A DNA stretch of 64,000 nt from Sedimentibacter sp. MB35-C1 (GTDB lineage Bacteria > Bacillota > Clostridia > Tissierellales > Sedimentibacteraceae): contig NZ_CP133188.1 in NCBI RefSeq assembly GCF_030913635.1, forward strand, positions 1,364,001 through 1,428,000, written 5' to 3'. Below, piece by piece: positions 56,441-64,000 of the stretch. Every line of letters begins with the position of its first letter. Positions within the stretch are counted from its first letter, which is position 1. The notes beneath the pieces are model-generated. The model searched no databases. It had not been told where the DNA came from and was given only the letters and a program-made list of their open reading frames with translations. The position numbers and the translations under genes are program-made.

Positions 56441-58219
56441 TTATTGTATTTTTTCTCTGTACATTCCTACCACTGAAATAATTATGTCATTGTAGTATTT
56501 ATGTTTTGCAATATCATGAAAGCTGTAATACTTATTATATAATGAACTCACAAAGGACAGCTCTAAATATGACGGGTTGTATCCGTATAACATGTTAATC
56601 GCATGTACCACTTCCCCTCTTGTTATAGGCCTATCAGGATAAAATTTATCAGAATTGCTTGTTACAAGGCTTCTGCCCGCTATTTTAATAATTTCTTTTT
56701 CTGCCCAGTGATCATGTATATCTGAATAATCAATATTATTTGAAGCCGGAAGGCTGTTAAGCAACGATTTGTAAGAGCTTATCTTTGTCAGCATCTGGCA
56801 GAATTCAGCTCTTGTTACATTATTATCCGGCTTGAAGGTTTTGTCCTTATAGCCTGAAACATATCTTTTTGCGCTGCCCATAGATATATAGTCGCGCGCC
56901 CAATGAGTGCTTATATCGGTGAATTTTGATTTTAAATGGGCACTTGTATCGTAGGGGAGATCGTTAAGTCTGCAGAATATGGTGACCATTTCAGCTCTTG
57001 ATATTGATGAGTCCGGGCTAAAACTTACCGGGCTCTTTCCATTCATATACGCCGGAAGTATATTTTCAAATATTTTTGGCTCATCAGGCTTTTCGTATCT
57101 AGAACCTCTATCTTCAAACAGCTTTTCTGTACCGCCGAAATCATGTACGTCAAGATTAATTTTGTGCTTGCTCCTAGGGGTTCGTGCCCCTTTTTTTACA
57201 GTAATTGTTTCAACAGTTCTGTTGCCGCTTTTATCAACCACGGTAAATATATATTCACCTATGTACTTTATTTCTGAAGAATGGATGTATTCTGCCTCAG
57301 TTCCGTCGATGTCAACATATTTTCCATCATAAGTGATAATGTAATCAAGACCGAAATCATCTTCTGCTTCCAAACTTAAAGTATCGTCATTTACTAATGA
57401 CAAATCGACATTAGGTCTTCGGTAATCTATCCCTGTGATATTAAAGTTAAATATGTGCTGAGAGTTTCCCGATTTAACTAAGACTACATAGTTACCGTTG
57501 TCGTCATAAATATCCTTTGCGGGTACAGCTTCATAAGATTCATTGTTCGTGAAGTTGTATCCGAAATATTCCACAACTGTGCTGTAATCATTATAGTTAA
57601 CAGGTGAAATGTGTATTAGTAGATAAAATTCACCAGATTTTATAATTTTATAATTATACATCTTTCCTTCAACATCTATGGAAAGATCAAAGGGCACATT
57701 GTTTTTAAGTTTGTCTATGTAGTAATTAACCTCGTTTGTTACAAAATCTCCATTTGGAGCGGATATCTGCCTCTGTCTGTCAAGATGCATATAAAAAAGA
57801 GGGGATTTTTTTTCGTAATCATACTTCAGTTTAAAATCCGCATGTATTTCATCCGCTTCATTATCCTCTTCATCTTCAATTTCGTCAATATCATCTACGA
57901 TGTATGTAAATGTTTTTTTATATTTACCGTCATACACCGTAAAAGGATATTTACCGTTTCTGTCGGCTATAAAAGAGGTACTTGCTGCTTCTACGAAGTA
58001 TCCTGTGGGCAGATATATGTAATACGTATATTCCTCGTCGTCATCTTCATCATAATATTTGCTGCCATAAGGAGTGATTGTAATTTCTTTAAACTTTGTA
58101 TCTGAAACATCACTTTCCGTAAATTTTGCTTTTATATTGTTGCTTACAGCACCGTAGCATGTGCTGATGATGCTTAATGCTAAAATTAATATACCTGTTA
58201 TAATTGCTGTTTTTTTCAT
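56441..58219 (-). CDS. Exported protein with three SLH domains
   Basis: The 592-residue protein has a signal peptide (about 1-23), beta-rich Ig-like segments (30-340, e.g. YTYYIYLPTGYFVEA and VDKSGNRTVETITV) and three C-terminal S-layer homology domains (about 385-570) with the usual ARDYI/AEKEI and RAEF/RGEV patterns. It should be anchored to secondary wall polymers outside the cell. It lies between a PilZ gene and a comFB gene in the same operon, which suggests a wall-side partner of the flagellum or its anchoring (inference). Confidence 0.9.
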   Translation of the reverse strand: MKKTAIITGILILALSIISTCYGAVSNNIKAKFTESDVSDTKFKEITITPYGSKYYDEDDDEEYTYYIYLPTGYFVEAASTSFIADRNGKYPFTVYDGKYKKTFTYIVDDIDEIEDEEDNEADEIHADFKLKYDYEKKSPLFYMHLDRQRQISAPNGDFVTNEVNYYIDKLKNNVPFDLSIDVEGKMYNYKIIKSGEFYLLIHISPVNYNDYSTVVEYFGYNFTNNESYEAVPAKDIYDDNGNYVVLVKSGNSQHIFNFNITGIDYRRPNVDLSLVNDDTLSLEAEDDFGLDYIITYDGKYVDIDGTEAEYIHSSEIKYIGEYIFTVVDKSGNRTVETITVKKGARTPRSKHKINLDVHDFGGTEKLFEDRGSRYEKPDEPKIFENILPAYMNGKSPVSFSPDSSISRAEMVTIFCRLNDLPYDTSAHLKSKFTDISTHWARDYISMGSAKRYVSGYKDKTFKPDNNVTRAEFCQMLTKISSYKSLLNSLPASNNIDYSDIHDHWAEKEIIKIAGRSLVTSNSDKFYPDRPITRGEVVHAINMLYGYNPSYLELSFVSSLYNKYYSFHDIAKHKYYNDIIISVVGMYREKIQ

Positions 58220-58227
58220 TGGTACTC

Positions 58228-58860
58228 CTATCTGTTTTTGTATAATTGCAGCTGCCTGTCGTACAAGTATTTTGTAATTACGGATTCATTGTATGAATTT
58301 AATTTTTTAAACATACAGCCGTAATTTTTGGCAGACAGTTCCTTTGTGTATGAGTCGTAAATCTTATCTATTCTTATTACTTTTGCTTTTAATTCAATAA
58401 CCTGATATTTTTCATATTGAAATTTGAAAACAATTATGTCATTTATCAGCAAATCGTAATTTGAGGATATCATCATACCGCCTATGCTAAGGTTTAGAAT
58501 GGTAATTTCCAAATTTGGAACATTTTCTGTCACATCCTCATCATTTCTATATAAGTAGTCTATATATAATGATAAATCAGTGCGTACCTTTAGGGAGTTT
58601 CTTCTTTCAATAATAGGGTCATTTCTCAATATCATAGCATTAAGCTGATTTATTGAGGCAAGGCTTACCTTGCAGTAATATGGTTTTATACCTGAAAACT
58701 CATTGTAAATTTCAATGTTAATTTCAGATCCTGATTTTAATATTGGCAGGTCATTTCCTTTAACCTTTATTACTGAGCTTCCTATGCTTAGCAGCATTCC
58801 CACACCAATTAGTTTTTTATTTTTATCATAAATTTTAACCTGCTTTTCTGTGCTTTTCAT
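58228..58860 (-). CDS. YcgR-type PilZ-domain protein
   Basis: The 210-residue protein has an N-terminal YcgR-like beta domain (1-90) and a PilZ domain (95-205). PilZ motifs are partly degenerate: the RxxxR element reads RRNSLK, with lysine for the last arginine, while the second element NLSIGG fits (D/N)xSxxG. YcgR-type proteins brake the flagellar motor when bound to c-di-GMP. The lysine may lower affinity. It lies 8 bases upstream of the SLH gene. Confidence 0.88.
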   Translation of the reverse strand: MKSTEKQVKIYDKNKKLIGVGMLLSIGSSVIKVKGNDLPILKSGSEINIEIYNEFSGIKPYYCKVSLASINQLNAMILRNDPIIERRNSLKVRTDLSLYIDYLYRNDEDVTENVPNLEITILNLSIGGMMISSNYDLLINDIIVFKFQYEKYQVIELKAKVIRIDKIYDSYTKELSAKNYGCMFKKLNSYNESVITKYLYDRQLQLYKNR

Positions 58861-58875
58861 TTTATCCCATCCAAT

Positions 58876-60888
58876 TTATTTTGTATATTCAGAGTCCCAT
58901 TTAATAACAATATTGTCATCTTCGGCTATGGGGTTAAGGTAAGAAGCTTCATTTCCGTTATGAATGAGCACAATATTGCCTTTTGGGTTCGAAGGATCTA
59001 TATTTGTGAAAGTCAGCATGTCGGCAAATATGTATGGGGACCCGTTGTCACGCTTTGGAAGTTGTATTTTTTTGCCGTTAACCGTAACACTAATGAAAGA
59101 ATCAAGTATCAGCTCCTCCTTTGGAACTTCTTTTTCAGCTTTATTTGCAATTACGGGCTCAATTTTCAAAATATCTACCTTTAGTCCGTCATAAAGCTTG
59201 TATTCTAAGTCTGCTTCAATGCCATTGATATAACTCTTATATTCTTTTTCATCTAAATTGTATAACTTGTACAAATCGCTTATATTTTTTAGCTGTATAA
59301 TTTTCAGAACATCTGAATTTCCTATTACGTAATCCTTGTCAACTTCCGTATCGTTAACAAAGAAATTTGAGCATAATTCTGTAGGTACTCCGTTGAAATA
59401 AACAATTCCACTGTTACTTTCTTCAACAATGTCGGAAATTTTAATAACGTGAGTAGCTCCGTCTTTAGCGGGAATAATTTCAATTGTATCTCCGGGCTGT
59501 ATCTCAGATTCAATATTAGCAGAGACTGAATTAACATAAATCTGACATGGAGTAGAAAATTCTCCTGCATAATAGTGCTCTTTGCCGTCGACAGTAAATC
59601 TCAAACTTTTTCCTGAAAAGCCAATCAATTTCTTCGTATCAAATCCCGACATAAGTATGGCATCCATAACCTTCATTTGCTTTATCCCATAAAGCCTTAC
59701 TTTTTTATTGTTTACCTTAACGCTGAAAAAATCGTAATTCCTGTTAAGAATTACTGAATAAGCGATTCCCAAAGGAGTAATAAGCTCGGGGCCAAAATTG
59801 CTTAAGGAGTTTAAATCTACATTGCGAAGGCTTTTTTTATCGGTTAATGCTATTCTGGAATTCGGAATATTCAAAAGTTCTGATAAGAATTCTCTAATAA
59901 AGGGAGTTTTACTGCCTCCGCCTGCTAAGAAAACAGCGGCGGGTGTTTCTTTGTTCATTTTTGATATTTTTTCAGCTAAATCTGCGCATAAATCATAAAC
60001 GGCAGTTTTTATTGATTCGAGTATCTCGTCTTTGCTTATATCCTGTGTAATTCCCAAAACATTTGTTACCGAAATATATTCATCCACCTCATTGAGCATA
60101 AATTTTATTTCTTCTGCCGCTTTAAAATCAACCAGATAATTTTTCATTATGCACTCAGTGATTTCGTCACCGGCAATTGTTGCCATGTCATAACCCACAA
60201 CACTTCCTGCTTTAGAAATGGCTATGTCTGAAGTCCCGGCTCCGATATCAACCAATACTAAATTTAGGAGCCTCAATTCTGGCGGTATAATTAAATCCAT
60301 TGCAGCAATTGGTTCCAGTGTCAGATTACATACTTCAAGCCCGTTGTTGTCCATGCATGAATATAAACCTTCAATTACAGTGTGCGGTAAAAAAGCTGCA
60401 ATGATTTCTACCGAAACCATATTTCCCCTGTGCCCTTCGATATTAGACATTGTTTTGCCGTCAAGTTTGTATCCCAGTACGCTGTACCCGACGCAATAAA
60501 ATAAGTCTTTTTCTGAATTTTTTATAAATATATCTTGTGCAAGCTTTAAAGCTTCTGTTTCCATGGCAGAAATAAATTCTGCGGTTAAGGGAGATCTTAT
60601 ATCGATATTTTTTTCCAGCATGATTCGTTCGGTTTTTAAGGCTCTTCCTGCTGCAGCTATGCTTACTCTTTCAAGCTCGATGCCCAGCTCTTCTTCAAGT
60701 TCGCCTTTAACTGTACCTATAACCCTGCTGACTTCTTTTATATTCTCAATCTGACCGTCGACCATGGATCTTTGCTTGTGCAAAATGCTTTTAATGCTTC
60801 TTATTTTTAATGTATTTTCTTCATTATCACATACAACTCCAACAACAGAACGGGTACCAATGTCTAAAGAAAATATATAATCATTCAT
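58876..60888 (-). CDS. FtsA-like actin homologue with beta-rich C-terminal extension
   Basis: The N-terminal 400 or so residues of this 670-residue protein follow the FtsA/PilM fold: FSLDIGTRSVVGVV (phosphate 1), a 1C-like insert, DIGAGTSDIAI near 223 (phosphate 2) and VFLAGGGSKTPFI near 320 (adenosine). In place of FtsA's membrane helix it has about 270 residues of beta-rich repeats with NG...GD.I.I patterns, resembling tandem beta-grasp units. The ATG at 60888 gives the family start MNDYIFSLDIGT; the frame extends to 60942. It overlaps the FlhB-like gene. A role in motility, not division, is inferred from the operon. Confidence 0.82.
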   Translation of the reverse strand: MNDYIFSLDIGTRSVVGVVCDNEENTLKIRSIKSILHKQRSMVDGQIENIKEVSRVIGTVKGELEEELGIELERVSIAAAGRALKTERIMLEKNIDIRSPLTAEFISAMETEALKLAQDIFIKNSEKDLFYCVGYSVLGYKLDGKTMSNIEGHRGNMVSVEIIAAFLPHTVIEGLYSCMDNNGLEVCNLTLEPIAAMDLIIPPELRLLNLVLVDIGAGTSDIAISKAGSVVGYDMATIAGDEITECIMKNYLVDFKAAEEIKFMLNEVDEYISVTNVLGITQDISKDEILESIKTAVYDLCADLAEKISKMNKETPAAVFLAGGGSKTPFIREFLSELLNIPNSRIALTDKKSLRNVDLNSLSNFGPELITPLGIAYSVILNRNYDFFSVKVNNKKVRLYGIKQMKVMDAILMSGFDTKKLIGFSGKSLRFTVDGKEHYYAGEFSTPCQIYVNSVSANIESEIQPGDTIEIIPAKDGATHVIKISDIVEESNSGIVYFNGVPTELCSNFFVNDTEVDKDYVIGNSDVLKIIQLKNISDLYKLYNLDEKEYKSYINGIEADLEYKLYDGLKVDILKIEPVIANKAEKEVPKEELILDSFISVTVNGKKIQLPKRDNGSPYIFADMLTFTNIDPSNPKGNIVLIHNGNEASYLNPIAEDDNIVIKWDSEYTK

Positions 60889-61171
60889 TTTCAGCACCAT
60901 CCTTTTGTAGTTTGAAGTTAAGAAAGTAAACATAAATATCAACTATTGCACTAAAAAGTTCCTCCGGTATTTCACTTCCCATATCAAGTTGCGACAGCAG
61001 AACGGCAAGAGAATCATCCTTGTATACGGGCACTCCTGTTTCTTCAGCAATTTTTACTACCTTATCAGCAATATACCCTGCTCCGGAGGCTATTACAACA
61101 GGAGAATTATTTTTATTTGGATCATACTTCAAAGCTGCTGCGCGCTTTGAATTGTCGTTATATTGTGACAT
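60881..61171 (-). CDS. FlhB C-terminal-domain-like protein (YlqH/FlhX type)
   Basis: The 96-residue soluble protein resembles the cytoplasmic domain of FlhB: AAALKYDPNKNNSPVVIASG replaces the NPTH region, and DSLAVLLSQLDMGSEIPEELF matches the conserved C-terminal helix. The NPTH autocleavage site is absent, so the protein cannot self-cleave; it mimics the already cleaved C-half. Such proteins can substitute for the FlhB C-domain in export. It overlaps the FliK-like gene by 14 bases. Confidence 0.9.
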   Translation of the reverse strand: MSQYNDNSKRAAALKYDPNKNNSPVVIASGAGYIADKVVKIAEETGVPVYKDDSLAVLLSQLDMGSEIPEELFSAIVDIYVYFLNFKLQKDGAENE

Positions 61172-62588
61172 CTACACCGCTTTTCCTTTCAGATAGATTT
61201 GTAAATACATCGCTGAATTTTCTTTTCTTTACGCTTTCCTGGATATTAATTCCGGAAACACCTATGTTATTTTTGTTCAGCAGATTGTTTAAATCATTCT
61301 TAATTTTATCAACATGCTTCGATATGCTGCTAGGTACATATATGTCCAGGTTAAGTGAGGATTCTTTAAGTACAACAGTCGTTTCAAAGTAACCGATATT
61401 CTGTATGTCAAAGGTTATAAAGACCTTGTAAGTCGGCGTATATTCCTGCTTTCTTTTTTTTGAAGGACTATCCTCGTATTCTTTGCCTATCCACAGTTCA
61501 GAAAACATAAGCATGCCGTTATAACTTAAAGGCAGGAACATATGAATCAATGGAATGTGCACGTTTTGCACAAACAGAAGTGATTCGGTCATATCGTTCA
61601 TAACTCCTTTGTTAACATGGCTTTCACTGTCCTTTACTCCGGATTCGAGTAGCTTTACAAATGAATCAACAGCATCGTTTTTAAGAGATGACGAAGCTTC
61701 ATAAGCAGTTATTAAAGAAGCCTTCAATGATTCCATAAACTCTTCTTTTACATCAAAATTATACTTTATATATTCGAACAAGGTTTCAAGGCTGTCGGCA
61801 AAGCTGTCTTTTGATGCTGATTCCAGTCTAACGATATTATGGACAAGAACTGATACATAGTCTCTTATCGGTCCAAAATCGTTCATTTTAGAAATGTACC
61901 GTCCCATAAATGGAAGAATTTCATTTTTCAATACATTCAGGTTTAAGTCAATACCTTTTGAATTATCTGATATTATTTTTCCGGTCATTTCATTAAAAGA
62001 ATTTTTAAGTATCTCAGGTATATTTCTTTCTATGTTTTTTAAAGCTGATGTGATTGAACGAGTAGTTTCGTCAACAGATGCAAAACAATCGTAGCTTCTC
62101 AAAAAATTGCGTACAACATATTGAAAATCTTTGTTGTTTGGATTACTGTTTATAAGAGTTCTTAAATTGTCAAAAAACTCCCCGTGAAATTTCGTATATG
62201 TATTCTGCTGAAACTTGAGAAAATTTAAAATTTCGGCATCATTCATTTCTATGTCATGCAAAAGTGTTTCAAACAAAACGCTTAATATCGGATCGCTTTT
62301 TATGTTTGCGTTAATAAACTGTCTGTTAAGCAGCAGCTTTTTTGCCCCATCTGTTAGAACAGGAGAGTTCTGCAGGATTTTTATAAATTTTTCGAACACA
62401 GAGTCAGGATTGTAGTTAAAAAGGTTCTGACCGGTTTGATTGCTTGGATCCTGCTTGGACGGTTTTGTTACTTTGGTAGGATCTATTACGTCAAATGGTG
62501 TAATTTGTTCTGTTTTTAGTTTTGGTTTACTGTATGAACTATCATTTACCGTATTGCCTGTTTTAATATTTATATTGTTGTCAAACAT
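61158..62588 (-). CDS. FliK-like / YlqG-like protein
   Basis: The 476-residue protein has a polar, disordered start (1-70), a long helical middle, and a C-terminal region (about 330-450) with strands such as YKVFITFDIQNIGYFETTVVL. That region resembles the FliK C-domain that contacts FlhB. The arrangement with an FlhB-like gene directly downstream is the same as ylqG-ylqH in Bacillus subtilis. The function is not established. GGAG precedes the ATG. It is first in a minus-strand operon behind a sigma-28-like promoter. Confidence 0.65.
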   Translation of the reverse strand: MFDNNINIKTGNTVNDSSYSKPKLKTEQITPFDVIDPTKVTKPSKQDPSNQTGQNLFNYNPDSVFEKFIKILQNSPVLTDGAKKLLLNRQFINANIKSDPILSVLFETLLHDIEMNDAEILNFLKFQQNTYTKFHGEFFDNLRTLINSNPNNKDFQYVVRNFLRSYDCFASVDETTRSITSALKNIERNIPEILKNSFNEMTGKIISDNSKGIDLNLNVLKNEILPFMGRYISKMNDFGPIRDYVSVLVHNIVRLESASKDSFADSLETLFEYIKYNFDVKEEFMESLKASLITAYEASSSLKNDAVDSFVKLLESGVKDSESHVNKGVMNDMTESLLFVQNVHIPLIHMFLPLSYNGMLMFSELWIGKEYEDSPSKKRKQEYTPTYKVFITFDIQNIGYFETTVVLKESSLNLDIYVPSSISKHVDKIKNDLNNLLNKNNIGVSGINIQESVKKRKFSDVFTNLSERKSGVDVTI

Positions 62589-62656
62589 AATGTCTCCTGA
62601 GTTAAGGTATATTTATTATACTATATTATCAAATAAATTTAAACTCTATAAGTAGT

Positions 62657-62683
62657 ATATCGGCAAAAATATGGTTTAAATAA
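62657..62683 (-). promoter_or_regulatory. Sigma-28 promoter of the minus-strand motility operon
   Basis: Read on the minus strand: TTAT, 15 bases, GCCGATAT. The -10 box is a perfect sigma-28 match, the -35 partial. It lies about 70 bases before the FliK-like gene, which places the six minus-strand genes in the flagellar regulon. Confidence 0.72.
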
Positions 62684-62714
62684 GTCAAAAAATAAAAAAC
62701 ATACTCTAAAATGC

Positions 62715-62741
62715 TTAATAATTTATAAAAAATGCCGATAT
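62715..62741 (+). promoter_or_regulatory. Sigma-28 promoter of cheA
   Basis: TTAA, 15 bases, GCCGATAT has the same form as the flgM promoter. It lies 45 bases before cheA and diverges from the minus-strand sigma-28 promoter. Confidence 0.85.
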
Positions 62742-62785
62742 AAAAAACAAGAAAAGGTTCGAATAATTCGAATAAGGAGATTAAT

Positions 62786-64000
62786 ATGGATAACAATTTT
62801 GATTCTGTACTGGACATGTATCTTTTTGAAGCAAATTCTCTGCTAGAACAACTGGATGAAATTTTACTCAGGGCAGAAAGCGAACAGGCATTTGATAAAG
62901 AGTGCGTCGATGAAATATTCAGAATAATGCATACAATTAAGGGCTCATCTGCAATGATGCAGTTTAACAGCATTATGACAATATCACATAAAGTAGAAGA
63001 TTTGTTTTATTATATAAGGGAAAACGGAGTAGAAGCCAAATATAATGAAGACCTGGTAAATCTGGTATTCAAGTTTACGGATTTTATAAAAGATGAAATT
63101 TCTAAAATAGAAGAAGGGCAGGAACTTGAAACAAATCTACAGCCATTTGAAAAGGAAATACTGGATTTTTTGAACATAATATCTGGAAAAACGGCTGCAA
63201 AAAATACCTCACCAAACGAAGAAGCAGCATTGACTCAATCTTCGGCTGTTCTAAAAAAAGAGGAAGAAATTGATGAAACGGCTGCGAAAACAAATTTTAC
63301 AGGCAATGCATATGCTATTAAGATTATTTTTGATGATGATATTGGAATGGAAAATATAAGGGCATATCTAATAGTTAATCAATTAAAAGAAACAGGAGTT
63401 GATTTTTCGTATAAACCGGAAAACATAGAAAGTATTTCGGAAACATCTCAGGACATAATAAAAAACGGATTTTTTGTATACGTTGATGATAAGGAATCTT
63501 TAAATGCTGCTGTGGGCGTAGTAAGAGAAGCTTTAAATGTAAAAAATTATACAGTTATAGAATACTCTAAGGAACAAAAACAAAGTCCTAAGGAAGAGCA
63601 TGCAGAGATTAAAGATAATTCCGGGAACTCAGGTGCAGTTGTAAAACCCGTTAGTACTGCAAGGGTGGAATCAACAGCAAAGCACAGTAAGCAGAGCTTA
63701 ATTACTGTGAACCTTTCAAAGTTGGACAAACTGGTGAACATCGTGGGAGAATTGGTTATTGCGGAATCAATGGTGGCTTCAGATAATGAGATAAAAAAGC
63801 TGAATTCTGAAAATTTCACAAAATCAACCAGACAGATGCGAAAGCTGACAGACGAACTTCAGGACATTGTAATGTCTCTCAGAATGGTGCCTGTATCGGG
63901 CGTGTTCCATAAAATGAAAAGAATAGTACGAGACATGGGAAAGGAATTAGATAAAGATGTTGAACTGATACTTTCCGGAGAAGATACAGAAATAGATAAA
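62786..64000 (+). CDS. cheA: Chemotaxis histidine kinase CheA, N-terminal part
   Basis: The frame is open from the ATG at 62786 (AAGGAGA five bases upstream) to the end of the window, 405 codons. It has the Hpt domain with the phosphorylated histidine H49 in MHTIKGSSAMM, the P2 CheY-docking region (about 170-260), and the P3 dimerisation segment with VNIVGELVIAESMV near 315 and VMSLRMVPV near 360. The kinase domain begins at the edge, and the CheW-like end lies outside. Confidence 0.96.
   Translation, partial: MDNNFDSVLDMYLFEANSLLEQLDEILLRAESEQAFDKECVDEIFRIMHTIKGSSAMMQFNSIMTISHKVEDLFYYIRENGVEAKYNEDLVNLVFKFTDFIKDEISKIEEGQELETNLQPFEKEILDFLNIISGKTAAKNTSPNEEAALTQSSAVLKKEEEIDETAAKTNFTGNAYAIKIIFDDDIGMENIRAYLIVNQLKETGVDFSYKPENIESISETSQDIIKNGFFVYVDDKESLNAAVGVVREALNVKNYTVIEYSKEQKQSPKEEHAEIKDNSGNSGAVVKPVSTARVESTAKHSKQSLITVNLSKLDKLVNIVGELVIAESMVASDNEIKKLNSENFTKSTRQMRKLTDELQDIVMSLRMVPVSGVFHKMKRIVRDMGKELDKDVELILSGEDTEIDK

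Overview
The window is about 64 kb of AT-rich DNA with closely packed genes and AGGAGG-type ribosome binding sites. The gene content points to a motile, anaerobic member of the Bacillota, class Clostridia or Tissierellia. Indicators are a CheC/FliY/CheD chemotaxis style, a FliW-CsrA pair, CIRCE-controlled groESL, a sodium-pump type decarboxylase beta subunit and a selenium-dependent molybdenum hydroxylase cluster. I cannot assign a genus from the sequence alone.

Region 1 (1-4.2 kb) is housekeeping: the tail of a biotin-dependent decarboxylase beta subunit, a small thioesterase, a class II fructose-bisphosphate aldolase on the minus strand, and groES-groEL behind a sigma-A promoter and a perfect CIRCE operator.

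Region 2 (4.2-22.5 kb) is an anaerobic purine/urate degradation island. A sigma-54 enhancer-binding protein comes first, then a 0.5-kb control region with repeated TTATCA-N3-TGATAA palindromes and a consensus -24/-12 promoter. About 16 kb of co-directional genes follow: ygeX, ygeW, ygeY, a short ygfK, arcC, ssnA, an NCS2 purine permease, a dihydropyrimidinase, a fused selenium-dependent xanthine dehydrogenase, and the maturation genes yqeC, mocA and yqeB. A strong terminator closes the set.

Region 3 (22.5-31.5 kb) holds parA-comFB, cheW-mcp-cheW, and flgM-flgN-flgK-flgL-yviE-fliW-csrA. Sigma-28-type promoters precede cheW and flgM.

Region 4 (31.5-56.1 kb) is the main flagellar operon, flgB to cheD, with 31 genes in one direction. 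It starts from a sigma-A promoter, a GEMM/c-di-GMP-I riboswitch and an intrinsic terminator that can be drawn as mutually exclusive with an unfolded aptamer. FliL, FlhF and FlhG are missing from their usual positions.

Region 5 (56.1-62.6 kb, minus strand) is the least familiar part. Six tightly packed genes lie behind a sigma-28-like promoter: a FliK-like/YlqG-like protein, an FlhB C-domain-like protein, an FtsA-like actin homologue with a long beta-rich tail, a YcgR-type PilZ protein, an exported SLH protein and a ComFB protein. A divergent sigma-28 promoter drives cheA, which runs off the window. The riboswitch, PilZ protein and two ComFB proteins suggest that cyclic dinucleotides act on motility at several levels, although no GGDEF or EAL gene is in the window.
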